DNA from: Anopheles merus
Lineage: Eukaryota > Arthropoda > Insecta > Diptera > Culicidae
NCBI RefSeq assembly: GCF_017562075.2
Contig: NC_054084.1
Coordinates: 1,468,001 to 1,532,000 of the forward strand
Reading direction: 5' to 3'
DNA: 64,000 nt
Part shown: positions 26,841 to 39,930 of the stretch, piece after piece
How positions within the stretch are numbered: the stretch's first letter is position 1
Layout: every line of letters starts with the position of its first letter
Program-made: the position numbers and the translations under genes
The notes under the pieces: generated by a model
The model's input: only the letters and a program-made list of their open reading frames with translations
Database searches by the model: none
What the model was told of the DNA's origin: nothing

Positions 26841-29800
26841 TTCTCCTTTTCCAGCTCCAAAACTGTACCGAACGCAAAAAATACGCAGCCTGTAAAGCAT
26901 ACAAGGCCCAAACATTATAGATTTGGCTTCTTTGTAGCAACATTGGCACGAATTCCACTCTCCAGCCTCGATTCGGAGGGGGTTTTGCATTCGGCGGCCT
27001 TCACTCCAGTCGTGCCTTACCGGTGATTAGGGATTATTGTTTGAATAATGATCAGCTACCGGGAGGGCAATCAGTGCAAGACGACCGCGCGGCACTGCCC
27101 TTAGCAACCCGCCGGCTACTTAGACAAAACTAAAGGGCAACAAAATGTGCTACTAAGACGGTAAATCTCAGGAGCTAACGTCGGTGCCAGGTCGGTGGAA
27201 TACATATTTTGAGCAAAGAAAAGAAGAAAAAAACAAAACACCACAACCAACGAAAGTGTAAACGAAAGCGAGAAGCTAAATAATAATGAAGGCCAAAGTG
27301 AAAAACCCGGGCAGAAGAATTGGAGAGGAAAATATATACACACTCCACTCATCATTTACCATTAACGATACCGCCCTCCCGTTTCCCCTGCTGCGTGTAC
27401 GGATGTGCGAATGTTTGCGCTCCCGAGTTGCGTTCTGCGCCTTGGCTGATTTTGTGTTGCAGCATCTTCCGTTGCGCATCGATGCATGCACAAGTAAGCA
27501 CGCAAGCAAGCAGATAAGCGAGGCGAGCTGCACTTTACGCAGGAAGGATCTACGCACGACTGGGCACTCGGAGGATGATATTGTATTGTGATTTTGTGTT
27601 GTGTTGTGTCCGTTTTTTTGTTCCGACAGTTGAGATGAGATCCGGAAGGAACAAGTTTAAATGATGATCTGAAAAAAAAGTATGCATTTTTATAGATGAT
27701 ATTGAAGGTAAACCACAAGCTGTGTATTGGCATTTCTACGACAGTTTAAATGTACTTTACATCCACACATTGCCTCCTTTTCCTTCTGCAGCACAATTGG
27801 GAGTTTAAAAGCGAGAGTGCGACTGGGGGAAAACACTTGAAGTGCGTTGAACACGAACAAGTCCATTCAGTGGCGCCTGTTCTTTTCTCCCTCTTTACAG
27901 ACAACGTTCCATTTCAGCACCAAATTTCCTCTTTTGCCAAATCAAATCGCTCAAAATCCATTCGCCGGAATATTCTTTGCCGAATGCTGCAAAGCCTCTT
28001 ACCCCTGTTCAGCTCCGGAGTGCATAGGTTGTGGAAGGAAATTATGCAATTTTTTTTTGAACCTCTCTTGCTTCCCGCGTCTATTGCCCGATACTGCTGA
28101 CCACTTCCATCCGGACGCGGTACGATTTGATGGGGAGAGGCTCGATCACCTTGCCACCGAGCAACCCCCAAAAACCGGAACATTATCTGCCGGAACAGAA
28201 GACAGCGAGAGAGAGAGAGAGAGAAAGAGAAATAAATAAACCCGTCGGGATGCTGGAAATGCTCACAGCCTGTATGATACGCGGAATGTTGCCGAAGTTC
28301 TTAGAACTATCAGTGTAATTTGAATAATTTTCCATTGTGCCGATAGAGAAAGAGAGCGCGCGAGAAGGCTCATAATGGTCGCTCAGGTTTGTTCACCTTC
28401 CGACGGGCATGTTTTGGGGGAGAAAGAACGATTTTCGGATGTTTCACCCCAACAAATACAACCCGAGGTGCGTCCAGCGACGAAAAAGTCGTTGAACTGG
28501 TGGCCACGGATAATTGATGCCCGAGGGTTGCAACGGGCACTTCCGACCTGGCCCCGGGAAAACGCAAAGGAACCGATACCTTTTTAGCATTTCAATGAAC
28601 TATAACTGTAGGATGATGTTTGTTGTGCGTTAATCAATCCGCGGCTAACAATCGAGAGCAGTGCGAGGTTTCCTTGTTACTTTGGAAAATGAGGTATGAT
28701 AGGCACTGGAAGCTCATTCACATGTAGAAGTGGAGTATCACGAGCGAGCGTGTATCTATTTCAACGTTTAAAAGGCACACGTTAAACAGCAAACACTTCC
28801 AAGGGATCTTTCTTGCACTCTTGTTGTAAGATCGTCCTATACCCAGAATCAATAAATTTGCCACATTTCACACAAACTTCTAATCGCTGGCGCCGCACAA
28901 ACCCGAACTCATAACTCCCAAACTGCCTCAAGTCGGGTACATATGTTTTTGCTTTGTTTTCCAAGAAAGCAACACACATCCCGTGGGTTTCATAATCGAC
29001 CGGCTTTAGCTCACCAATTGCAACAATGGCCATTTAGGGCAACAAAAGCTCAGCAACAACAGCAGCAGCATCCCATGTAATGTGTCGGTGGAAGCCGGTC
29101 AAATTAGGTTAAAATTTACGACTGTCATAAACCGATCGGGATCCTCTGGTGGTGCGCCTTTGGTGCCGAACTGTTTGTGACCTTCACAGATCTCGGGTCA
29201 GCTCTATCCGTCATTCATCCGCAGTTCGATTGACCCATACCAGGGGCTTCAGTTCACATCCGACAATAGCCAGTTATCGTTCCGGTTATCGCCCCAGAGG
29301 GTGGTAAATTACGGCCGGGGCACAACCAACGCAGGTCGGTTTCGCCCACCCCGTCCTGTGCAGGTAGTTTTATGTCTTCGTGCAATGGGAACGATATCGG
29401 AAGGATGGCTGTTATCGGAAATCAGATCCGAGTTCGAGATTCTTTCGCAACCGATTCCGCCAGAAGTTCTCCCAGGGCAGGTCCCACGGAAGCCGTGGAA
29501 GCAGTTTGCACCAATCCCTTGTCGCCCTTGTGGAAACATTTTTCACCGTTTTGATGGCTTCATAAGTTGTTTTCGTTGTGCGTTTTGCACTTTTTGTTTG
29601 TTTGTTTGTTTGGCTTTGTTACGGGGTTTGCTTGTTGCTTGTTGGTCCGGAGAAGTTGAACCCAGTTGCTTGGCGCCATGAAGTGTAATTTATGAAGTGT
29701 GGGTTTGGCTTTTTGTTGGGACTACCAAACACCTCGTAAATTGCTTCAGATATTGCGAGACACAATGTAGTTCCCATATGGATAAGACTGGGGAAAGGGA

Positions 29801-31974
29801 TAACCTATAAGAGTTCAATTTGCAACTTGACTATCTACCACTTCTTCAAAAGTGGTGGAATATGATGCAACGTGTCTTAAATTTAATACAGTGACGTCAA
29901 ATACACCCCTGCCAGCTAAACTACAAATCCAATTAGATCATCTCGGCACTTCTAGCCTTCGATCCGTCGAGTCATAACGATCCAGCTTAGAATCTAATCA
30001 ATCGATCTAGCAACGTTTCCTGTAGCCTTCCGGCTTTACGACACAGGCCACAGATCGCGGAGTGGCGCGAGTGAATCGAGCTCCCCGGGTGACGGATAGT
30101 GGAGCACTCCGGTGTGCGTAAGGTACCACAAATTCGAAAATCATTGTAATCAGACAAAACGTGCCAGTCGGCTAAGAGAAGAAGTGTGAAGACGGTAATA
30201 ACACACTGCTTGGCTGGCGTTACCAAGAACCGACAGCTACCAGCTCGGGTAGATGATGCCAATCGGTGGGACGATCTGCAACAATAACGACAGCCCGAGC
30301 GAGCTGCTGGTTGTTGGATATGTGGAGCTACACTGCTGGATGTATGACTACGTTTAATGGCAAAATTACTCCAAGCTGAAACGATTTTTGTGTTAGAAGT
30401 TTTTCAAGAAGTCTAATTTCATTTTCAAAATAGTCATGTACAAAGATGATGGTCCTATTTTATTGCTATTTTAACATACTATTTGTATGAAACATACATT
30501 CCGAGCATCCCTGTAGCTCACCCTGTGCAGAGAGATGTTTGCAAGTCTAACCCCATCAAAGGCCGTACAGTAAGAACACTGTGGCCTCCCCTACACAACA
30601 CCTACCACACAAAAACTGACCGAAGCAAAGCGCATTTTCCACAAGTCATCTCGCAGTCAACGGCTCCAGACGAACGACGGCGACGACAGACACCGATCGA
30701 CGATGCTTACCCACCGACGATCGATCACCACCTTCAAGCCGTGATCTACAAAACCGTCCTAATAGTTCACCCTCTTACGGGTAAATTGCCGGTAATTCTT
30801 ACGTTTTGCTGCCACCGACGAGGCCCCTGCCCTTTTTCTGGCTTTCCTTTCGCTAATCAGGCTCCCCGTTCGATACGATCGTTACGATCGTGAAGACGTG
30901 CTGGAAGTTTTGGGCGTATAATTTAATTACCAAAAAGCAATCGAGTGGCACGTAATTCGGGTCTCGGGTACCTCGGGCCGCCGTCCCTGTTGGGGAAGCT
31001 GGTTGGAGCGATGGGTAATTGATCAGACCCAATTTTTCTGGACGACCTACGTACACAGAGGACTGGAAAAAAATGGGAAGACACACCATTGACCGTCACC
31101 TTACGGTATGGCTAGTGAATGTCCTTCGTCCGTTGGTCGCTGGCCCCGAACAGGTTCGCTGGGGCTGCTGTGGAATGTTTTCTTTCCTTCAACTTCGAAC
31201 TACAAAGACAATTCCAACTCGCACAAATTAGTTATCACTCGATCGCCGAACAATCGTTTAGCGTTTATCGTTTATTTTGTGGGTATATTTCGTATATGCC
31301 CCCCCGGTCCCATTCGCTCCCCTCGGTTTCTCCTTCTTTCGCCTGTTATCGTTCATTCCGTTTTCGATTTCACACCTTAATTTCGAGCAATTGCGTACCA
31401 TTATCGAAATATTTCACCCTGACGACGATGACGGTACGGTTTTTCGCTGTTCGATTTTCGGGGCAAAATTCCAGCCAAATCAGGCAGAGACCCAGCAGAG
31501 ATGTCTACAATCGAGAGTGACCTACTCGCAAACGCATTGGTCACACATTAATTTCTTAAATATACACATTTAGTCTTGCCTCTCTCTTTATACTGTTTTT
31601 CTTGTTACTTGTTCGTTCTCCTTACTTGCCTGATCCTTTTGGGGAGCACTGCTGCAATGGAGTTGCTAAAGAACTGTAGCATTATTGAAACTGAATTAGT
31701 GTGTTGTTTGACGTTTACTCTACTTATCCTAAACTGCTCTTGGTATGTTAGCTTTCCTCATTGTGGTTTGTTCAATTATTGATTCTTTTTACAAGTACTG
31801 CATGCCTTATTCTATATTTACTGAGCTTTGTTTAACGAAGAGTTCTATCCTAAACGATCTTCGCTGTACAACGGTACAATCTAAAGATGATCATAGCACC
31901 TCTGATATCACTCCACTAAGCCTTACACTTACACCTGTACATTATGTTACAAAACCCCCTATCTATGCTGCTTC

Positions 31975-32904
31975 CTAATCCCGCGAAAGCAGCTCATTCA
32001 ATGCCGCTATGTACGTCTGGGCCATCTGAAGCGTTTCAAACTTGGACAGCTTGCGATCGTTCCCCAGCGAAGGAACCACATCCCTTAAGCGATCGAACGC
32101 ATCGTTCAAACTGTTCATTCTCCGGCGCTCCCGTGCATTCGCTGCCAGTCGGCGCTTCTTCACAACTTCCGGCTGCACCACGACCACCGATTGTCCACTG
32201 GATTGTGAAGGAGTGGGCGAGACGGAGCTGCTGGAGCTGTGTGTCGGGCTGGATCGATTGCGAGCGATCGGTACGGTGTACGGGTTGTAGTAGCTCCCAG
32301 CGATCGGATGATGCTGAGCGGCAGCAACAGGCCGTTTTGCAGTACCACAAGTAGTAGCTGAAGATTGGAGGGCATGGCTTTGGGACGAGGCGAGTGGTTG
32401 TGTGCTTTCCTCACGCTTCTGGTAGTTGTTTAGCAGGACGGGACGATCGGAAGTAGTGCTCGTTTCCGTCATACCATAGCGAGGAACGGTTGGGCAGGCA
32501 GTTTTGAAATTGTTATTAGCGTAGCTGTAGTACGATTCGCTGGATGCGTTTTGATTACTGGCGTTGGTGTTACTGGGAACACCCGATCCAGAGCCTCCTC
32601 CACTGCAGTATCCATAGTTTGTGTACGGACTGGATGGACTGTATTCTGCGGGACTTGTGTTGTTGAAGTACGATTCAGGACTCGACACCGGCCCTGGGCT
32701 GTGATAGCCCTCCGAGGATCCACTGTCCGTTCCATAGCCATAGCAGAGCCCTGAACCTCCCATACTCATGGCAGACATTCCGTTGTAATGGTTGTAGGAC
32801 GAGGTGTCCAGCATAGCTCCTGCTCCGGAACCCATCATTCCACCGCCACCGTACATCGCAGAATGATTGTACTGCTGCTGCTGCTGCACGTATGCCGAAG
32901 TCAT
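31975..32904 (-). CDS. amos: Atonal-family bHLH transcription factor, amos-like
   Basis: Intronless gene for a 309-residue proneural factor, expected to bind E-boxes with Daughterless and to specify sensory neurons (in flies, Amos acts in olfactory sensilla and multidendritic neurons). The bHLH domain is at the extreme C-terminus, about residues 249-309. The basic region and helix 1 read NARERRRMNSLNDAFDRLRD, and the chain ends ELLSRD. The SLNDAF and VVPSLG wording and a protein ending just after helix 2 agree with what I recall of Drosophila Amos; Atonal itself differs at these places. The N-terminal part is rich in Gln, Gly, Ser, Tyr and Asn. The ATG at 32904 is the first true start; the frame two codons upstream has only a TTG. 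An E-box (CACCTG, 32935-32940) lies just upstream in the probable 5' UTR. Ortholog name is inferred; the family is certain. Confidence 0.88.
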   Translation of the reverse strand: MTSAYVQQQQQYNHSAMYGGGGMMGSGAGAMLDTSSYNHYNGMSAMSMGGSGLCYGYGTDSGSSEGYHSPGPVSSPESYFNNTSPAEYSPSSPYTNYGYCSGGGSGSGVPSNTNASNQNASSESYYSYANNNFKTACPTVPRYGMTETSTTSDRPVLLNNYQKREESTQPLASSQSHALQSSATTCGTAKRPVAAAQHHPIAGSYYNPYTVPIARNRSSPTHSSSSSVSPTPSQSSGQSVVVVQPEVVKKRRLAANARERRRMNSLNDAFDRLRDVVPSLGNDRKLSKFETLQMAQTYIAALNELLSRD

Positions 32905-35388
32905 TTTCAATCACTAGAGAGTCTTCGTTTAAGTCACCTGTCTTGATCACGGGCACAAACACGCATTAACGATCTTCAAAATGAAACGTCAATTATAAAA
33001 TTCCCGCCACAGCTTGTCACAGAATCGCAAAGAACGATTTCCACTATCACTGCTGTCCTGCTGAAGATCACGATCAGATCACAAAGCACTTCCTTTACTT
33101 CTGCACACCGTGCACACTTTGCACTCTATCCAGACGTACACGGATATTTTAATCGACAAATTAAGTATCATTAACGTCACACTGGAAACAAAAACGCTCT
33201 GACTCTGAGCACGATCGCTAAACTGATCTTCGAGGCGAGCCGCAGCATCAATGTATGGTTCGTCCGATTTCGACGAGGTTTCGTAATCGAATGATCGAAG
33301 CATGCTCTGCTCCCGGTCGTGGCCCCTGGTGAGTCGGGAAGAACGCAATACCTTCGTGCGTACGAAGAGCTGCTCCGTGGCCGGGTCTTCTACGGCCTAC
33401 GGAAATCTCTACATCGCGTCAGGTGGATCTCGCGTGCCTCTACAACCGCCGAATCGAAAGATCAAAACAAAGCAAAACGCAGCGGGATACGCTTGGATGG
33501 ACGTGTGATTGGTCGATCCCTCCCGAAGGGAAAGAGCCGGCGATCGCTGCTGGAAGAATGTTCCATCCTATTCTGCCGTCCGGCTGAGGTGTGTACGGTC
33601 GCCTCGCAAGCGAAAAATGCGTATGATCGTTTCTCCTCGTTTATCGGAAGTTTCTTTTGCGTTCATTTTCCGGCACGATCGACCTGCGAGGAGAGGACCG
33701 TGCACGGTATGGACCAGTGTTGGGACGATCGGTCGAAGGGCTTGACGTAGCAGCCGGTGCTGATGAAAATGATCACTCCACGCTTGGTTCTCTTGGATGA
33801 AGGATTCTTTTTTCTTTGTTACAACAACTACACGATATGAAAAGCAAAATGACGAAAATGCACGTATGGAAGTTACGATTACTCACCCACAACATTGACT
33901 ATATTGATGCGGATCAATGCAGAAAGGGATGTTAAGGATCAAACAGTTCCGATTCGGGATAAACGTCTCAAGGAAAGCTGATCTATTTGAGATTTCCGGG
34001 AGGAATAAATCCTGTTAACACAATGTGAAATACAACTGGGAAAAGAAACAAGATGATAAAATCGATCGATCGTCAGAGTTTTGTGAGAATCTGGATCAAA
34101 TCGCATAAAGTGTAAAAAGCTCAATTTAATTCAAAACATCATTACATGAAATAGGGAGCAAGTATTTAAGAGTTTTTATAGAAATTGATAATGAGAGTTT
34201 AATGGAAATGATATGAAAATACAAAATATCAAACAAAAGCTTCTGAAACACAATGAACTTGCCATTCACCTTTTGCAAAACCATTTCTTAATAAGCGAAA
34301 CAACAGGCTGGGAATGAAAATGGCAAACGCCGAATATTCACACGGTTCGCCTAGCTGCTGTGCATCATTATTGAACCATTTTTACCATGCATTTGGCACC
34401 ATCCAACACATTCAACAGATGGCATCTAATTTATCCCAAAACAAAACAAAACAAAACTCTGTTACTGTCTACCCAAAAATTGATCCAAATCGCTGCCCCA
34501 TAGTAAGTGCTCCAGTATGAAGCGATTTCTACATTTTAAGGACTCCCGGCCTGGCAGAGTGGCGCCCAGACTGGTCAGCCGGTGTTACTCCCCAAGGCCA
34601 ATGCCAGTTGGTCCAGTTTGATGCCCTTAATCACTGAGTGCCACCTACCTGAGATGGGGCCAAAACCGTTCAAGCCCATTTATCGCCATTCAAACGAATT
34701 ATCTCGTGTGGAAAAACAATTGAACATAACGCGCCCCATAACTGTGGTCGCGATCGCGATGGTTGATTTCTTCTCACCTCAACACGTTTGCGCACTTCAG
34801 TGTCGGAGGAAGGCTTTGGGAGGGCAAAATTGATTTAAATGTGTCTACCCGGCGCCCGGTCTGTTAAACACTGATTTGATTAAATTTGATTGCTCTACAA
34901 TTAATGAAAGATTACTATAGAGAGAGAGAGAGCTTCAACTACGCTCCCCGACGCCGACCAGATGGAACATTATTTGCGTATTTCAATGCTAGACCCGGGG
35001 CGTTTAGAGTTTAGGAGCAGTTTGTTCAGGCTTGCATCTACAAATAGCATAATGGAATGCTCTTCTCACACAATCGAACCCGTCACATGGGGAATCACTT
35101 GGAAGTAATCTTGGCCAAAGCGTGCATTAAAAGATCGAGCGATAGTTTTTACATTATTCAACGGCACGACTTAATTAATTCTCACCCAAACGCATTCACC
35201 CACCGGATGGCAAACATTGGTATTTGTTTGCGAACAATCGTACTAATTTCACGCCCTCGAATCCAACCTGCCACCAACCTGCCGGACCGATTCACAGGAA
35301 GGATGCACAAACACTCCAAATGAAAGGGAAAAAAGTGCAACCACCCGCCAGGCGTGAAAATGCATGTCGCTGTGCGGGAAAGGACACA

Positions 35389-35391
<3 letters not shown>

Positions 35392-35454
<63 letters not shown>
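35392..35454. repeat. AC dinucleotide microsatellite (about 31 units)
   Basis: About 63 bp of perfect AC repeat, preceded by a shorter AC stretch after a one-base interruption. Confidence 0.97.
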
Positions 35455-35459
<5 letters not shown>

Positions 35460-36786
35460 TGTATACCAGCAAAGAGGTCCGTTCCACACGGTAGGTGGCC
35501 CACATCCTGGATGATTTAATCTAGCCGAGTTTTGCGCGCTTCCGTACGGAGGACGGCTTCGTGCAGGCCGCTCCGGGTGCTCGCTTTAGTCTAACGCGGC
35601 ATGAAATGAAGCATGCTTTGTTGCAAATTACCACGCTCTAGCAAGGGTTCCACCACGGGGGGTTACTACTCAACCTTTTTTTTTCTTATTTTTGCTGCTA
35701 CAATATCCTTTCCTGCCATTCCCATTCTGCCATGTCTACGCCGAAAGGATATGGAGGATAAGCGCCACAATGTCTTGTACAGTGCGGCAAGCGGGTGACT
35801 CAGCGAAAGTGTTTGGGTTTCAGTTTTTTCTCCCAGCAACACAATCCATTTACCTCTTAATTTTGACTGTATACTGAATCCAGAAACTTTTGCTTGGAAT
35901 TGTTCGTTTGATTAAGTTTTTTTGTGTGCTCCAAAACTACTATAAATGTGATACGGTTGCGGTAGCGTGTAAAGCGAACACATCCGAAATGTGGAAAGCA
36001 GTGCAACGACAATTACGGATGACATCCATCTTAATGAGACACCTACGGAACCCGATTAAACCGGAGTTAACCGCAACCGCATGGATCATAAACAGTGGAA
36101 AGGACAAGTCATAAAAAGTACGGACCAAACAGGACGAAACCACACACTTGAATCTTGTGATTTGTTGATTGAGCACTGATTCCGAGGACATTCGACCGAC
36201 TGTAGGAGTCTTGTACGCTCCAACGACATTAAAACCAGCATCATTTCAGCATGTGCAATGGACAATCCCCTTCGATTGTCGGTTGTGTACATAGTTGTTT
36301 AATGTGTCGCTTCTTTTGATCTATTCCAGGGCATTCCCAGTTTTGGACAGCATAATGATGACCCACGTCGTTTTGTGGCTACAAAATACAATAAACAAAA
36401 TCAAACACTTTCCACAAAAACGCTCCTGTGTGCTCGTTGTGTTTATTTAATTTACAGCCGGTAAATCTATAAATACGAAAACGAGAACCTTTCGAGAGAC
36501 AGCGAAAGGTTCTACCTTGCTGTTGCTGCCGTTACTGATAAAAACGCCAATATCGATACCGAAAAGGGGTTTTTTATTGGAAAGGGCAGGCAAAAAGAAA
36601 CAGTATAGACACCGTTAGGGGTTTTTACCACTTCTTTTAAGCTGAGCCGGCAAACCTTTCGCCTATCGCCAGACCGATAAAAAGTGGACTGCGGCGTCTT
36701 CTGGGTACCACTTTGCATCGATCCCACCAACCCGCTCGGGGGATGGGGAGGAGGCTTATTTTCTTCCGAAATTGTTTTCCCTTCCC

Positions 36787-36787
<1 letters not shown>

Positions 36788-36847
<60 letters not shown>
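36788..36847. repeat. TC dinucleotide microsatellite (30 units)
   Basis: Sixty bases of perfect TC repeat. It encodes Ser-Leu or Arg-Glu runs in overlapping frames that are not genes. GA/CT tracts of this length can bind GAGA factor in flies; that role here is a guess. Confidence 0.97.
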
Positions 36848-36850
<3 letters not shown>

Positions 36851-37876
36851 TGGCTTCGGGCGATATGCACGATAAAATTGAGATAATCGGAAGCGTTTAA
36901 AGTGATCTCGGAGGTACCGACGGGTAAAGCACCGCCATCAAGTGGCAATCGACACGGTGGAACGATGGTACGGAAGCTACCAATAAAAGGGATACTGCAG
37001 TGATGCAGTTTTGAGATGCAGTTCAAGATCAAATTATTATCATTATTATTACTTTATCGCAGCACTACTGTAGCGAGGTAGGTTTCAGTTGGTTGAGATC
37101 TGGTGAGGATATCTTTGTAGCGAACTAGGACGCGATCCACGGTGATCATATCATACCAAGCGGTAATGGTGACGCAGTTAGCAGTTAATCCTTCGAAGAC
37201 AACACATTAAACGTGCACAGGCGTATACAATGTACGCCAAAGAAGTGATGATAGAAAGCAAGATACGCAATACCCATCAGGTTCCAAGCAAGCAAGTCCA
37301 ACAAGCCTGATCTACCATTAACGATCCAACCATTAATCTTGATGTAGTTGATCCAATTTCTCGCCCAACCTCATCACAGTTGTGGTAATAATTTGCTATA
37401 GCTAGCTTGTTGCTGCCTTTCCTTGCCAAAAACAAAACCGTTCTGCCAACTGTCCATCATTGTCCCGCAAATGTAGCGCCCACTCCCGTGATTCTCACTC
37501 CGAAACAGTTTGGAATTTAATTTTGACGACCTCTTGGAAGGTTCCCGTTTGCCGCCTGCTCACCCGTCACCACACTCCGACACACCCTATCGAATCGAGA
37601 ACAATAGACGGCGTACTGTCTGGCCCTCGGACAAATAAACCGTATCGATATCGTACCGGCAAGGGCGGCTAATGTGGCGGTGCGGGACAACAAAGGTGGC
37701 GCTAAACTCGGCCCAAATTACAGGGTTTTGGGCGGGATGAAGAAAGGACGAACTGGACCATATCCACTGGTGTGTCTGTGTAAGATGATCCTTTGCCCGA
37801 GAATCCCGGACCCGAGTGTGGGCGTACACCACTTGCCAAACCCACACGGAAAACCGATTAGCTCGTTCCACAGGGC

Positions 37877-37878
<2 letters not shown>

Positions 37879-37907
<29 letters not shown>
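37879..37907. repeat. GT dinucleotide microsatellite
   Basis: About 29 bp of perfect GT repeat in intergenic DNA. Confidence 0.95.
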
Positions 37908-39864
37908 ACTGTGGTCGAAGTCAACAAGGGCAGTGAGCTGTGTGACAGTTTGTGAGCTTTTGCTGCTGGAATGCTGCTCGAGAAGATCCCGGGATTTCTC
38001 ATTTACCTTCAAATAAAAAGTCTAATAAACGTCCTTCTCAACTTGACGAGCGCGGGGAGTGGGGGAATGAAGGCACTGCCATCCTACAGGCAAAGGCAAT
38101 GCCGCCTCCGGTAAAAGGCCAAATCCTGGAGAAAGGATGACATAACCTATCGAGATCCTTCTTCCTTTCTAGGCTGCTCCCGTTTCTGAGGTGTACCGAG
38201 CTCATCACTCAGTGGTCGTGTTTGATTTCCAAAGCCAGCACCGATGCCCCGAATACACGGTAACAGAACGTGGGCCGGCCCACTATTAGCACCTTCGTCT
38301 TTGATCCTGCCTTAGTCGGTCCGGTCTCTGTCGGCGCGCTCCGGCGTTCTCTCGATTCAATTATTCATTGCTTTGTTTTGTGCGTGGGCATTGCGGGGCC
38401 CTTCATTGGGTTAAGAAAAACTGCTGCCAATTTATAACTATTTCACTTTCCGGTTCGGCTTCTACGGGGTCGCAGCTTGAAAGGCTATCATTATGATTTT
38501 GCGTCGGCTTGTCGGTTGGTTTGTACATCGCTAAAGAGGGAATCGCCCGATGTGCTAATGACTTTGACGGGCTTTGCTTCTTCTCTTAGAGTGGCGGTCG
38601 GCGGTTCCGCAGGCCAAGCCCAGCTGACCACCACAAATTTGCCAATTGACGGATCGGGGTTTGACAGTTCCCAGAGAGTGTTTGAGATTGGACCCGGGCC
38701 CAGGTAAGCAGGGCCAGATGGGATGCTGCCCTTGGGAGGAGGGCTTTCGGTTTCGAAGTAGATCGGATGGCGCCTGGTAAAACAATAGCCACGATGTCTA
38801 GGGCTAATGATTCGCGGCCAGACTGAGTGGCAGGTGGTGTGGGTTAGGCGACTCTTGCTTCCCACATAAATCATGTCTAAAATTTGCCAATCGTAGAGTT
38901 CGGTTAGGCAAAGATCCACGCATCGCACGCTACAAACTGTAATATAATGAGCTCACGCTCCACCGGAACTGCACCGAGAAAAGGCGATCGGAAAACGGTT
39001 AGAAAAATGTGTTGCGGAAATGGATAACCGCTTAACACCGTTGGCCTTTACACCCTTTTACCTTTTGCTTATGAACAAAAAAAAAAGCCCCTAGACCCAG
39101 TCTTCCAAAAGTACCGCCGTCTACAAATTGCTCACCGTATTAAGCGCGAGCGGGTGAACGAAACCGCACACCTCTACAAGAATCCGGATGAACTTCCCTT
39201 GTTTCCCTGCTGATGCTGCTGATGCTGCGGCTGCCACAGAACTCGCTGGATGATGATGGTGCGAAGATGATTATAGTCTTCGGAATTATTACCGAAGTGA
39301 GAGCATGTTTACGGGCAAGTCAACAGTCCGCGGTTCGCGCAGGCCTTCACACGGCTGTCAACCGTGGACTAGCGGAGTAGGCTGCGTAAATCGATTTACT
39401 ACTCTACTCATTAACCCTTTGAGCGCTTTCTGGTGGGGTTTTATTTATTTATGAAGTGGATGAAGTCTCCTCAACGTTACTGCGGCAACCTTCCAAAGCA
39501 TGTGCTTGGAAAGGCTTGCACCAGGCTCCTCTGCCCCTGAATATGAAGGGTTAAAATACCAATCAATCGGCGCCTGATCGTGTAATCTCCGCGATCTTTT
39601 CCATCTTGTTCTCGATTGGGGTATTGCTGGAGGTCTTTCTCGAAGCGCAAAACGCACCACTTTCTTTCGTTGCCCGTTCCATGTAAGATGAACTGACCCT
39701 GGGGCGAGGAGAGGGCACGCGTTTTTTTACACCTCCAGTGTGGTTTTCTCTTCTGCGCGTTCTAATTGAGAAGCTGCCTTAGGTGAGAGATAGAGAAGGA
39801 GAGCTTTTTTGGGGGTAAGTGGTGAAGTGATTTTCGGCAATGATGCCCTCCAGCCGAGAAATAC

Positions 39865-39914
<50 letters not shown>

Positions 39915-39930
39915 AAGAGAGAGAGAGAGA
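39865..39930. repeat. Interrupted GA dinucleotide microsatellite
   Basis: About 66 bp of GA repeat with a few single-base interruptions (GATA, GCGA, GAAA). It lies 1.5 kb upstream of the Prp28 gene. Confidence 0.95.

Larger units (their letters stand above)
22156..31974. other. 9.8-kb intergenic region between receptor and amos-like gene
   Basis: No gene I can support. The left end carries the promoter of the ionotropic receptor; the right end must include the 3' UTR of the amos-like bHLH gene. Simple repeats are frequent: CT at 23285-23316, GA at about 25243-25257, a long AC tract at 26777-26838 and GA at about 28207-28224. One ATG-to-stop frame at 28782-29033 (minus, 83 residues, with a Cys-x-x-Cys) has a more protein-like composition than the others but matches nothing I know. 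Confidence 0.45.

Noticed and set aside
26705..27026. Cys-Val and Thr-His repeat open frames
   Set aside because: Translated AC microsatellite. The same holds for frames over 35392-35454 and 37879-37907.
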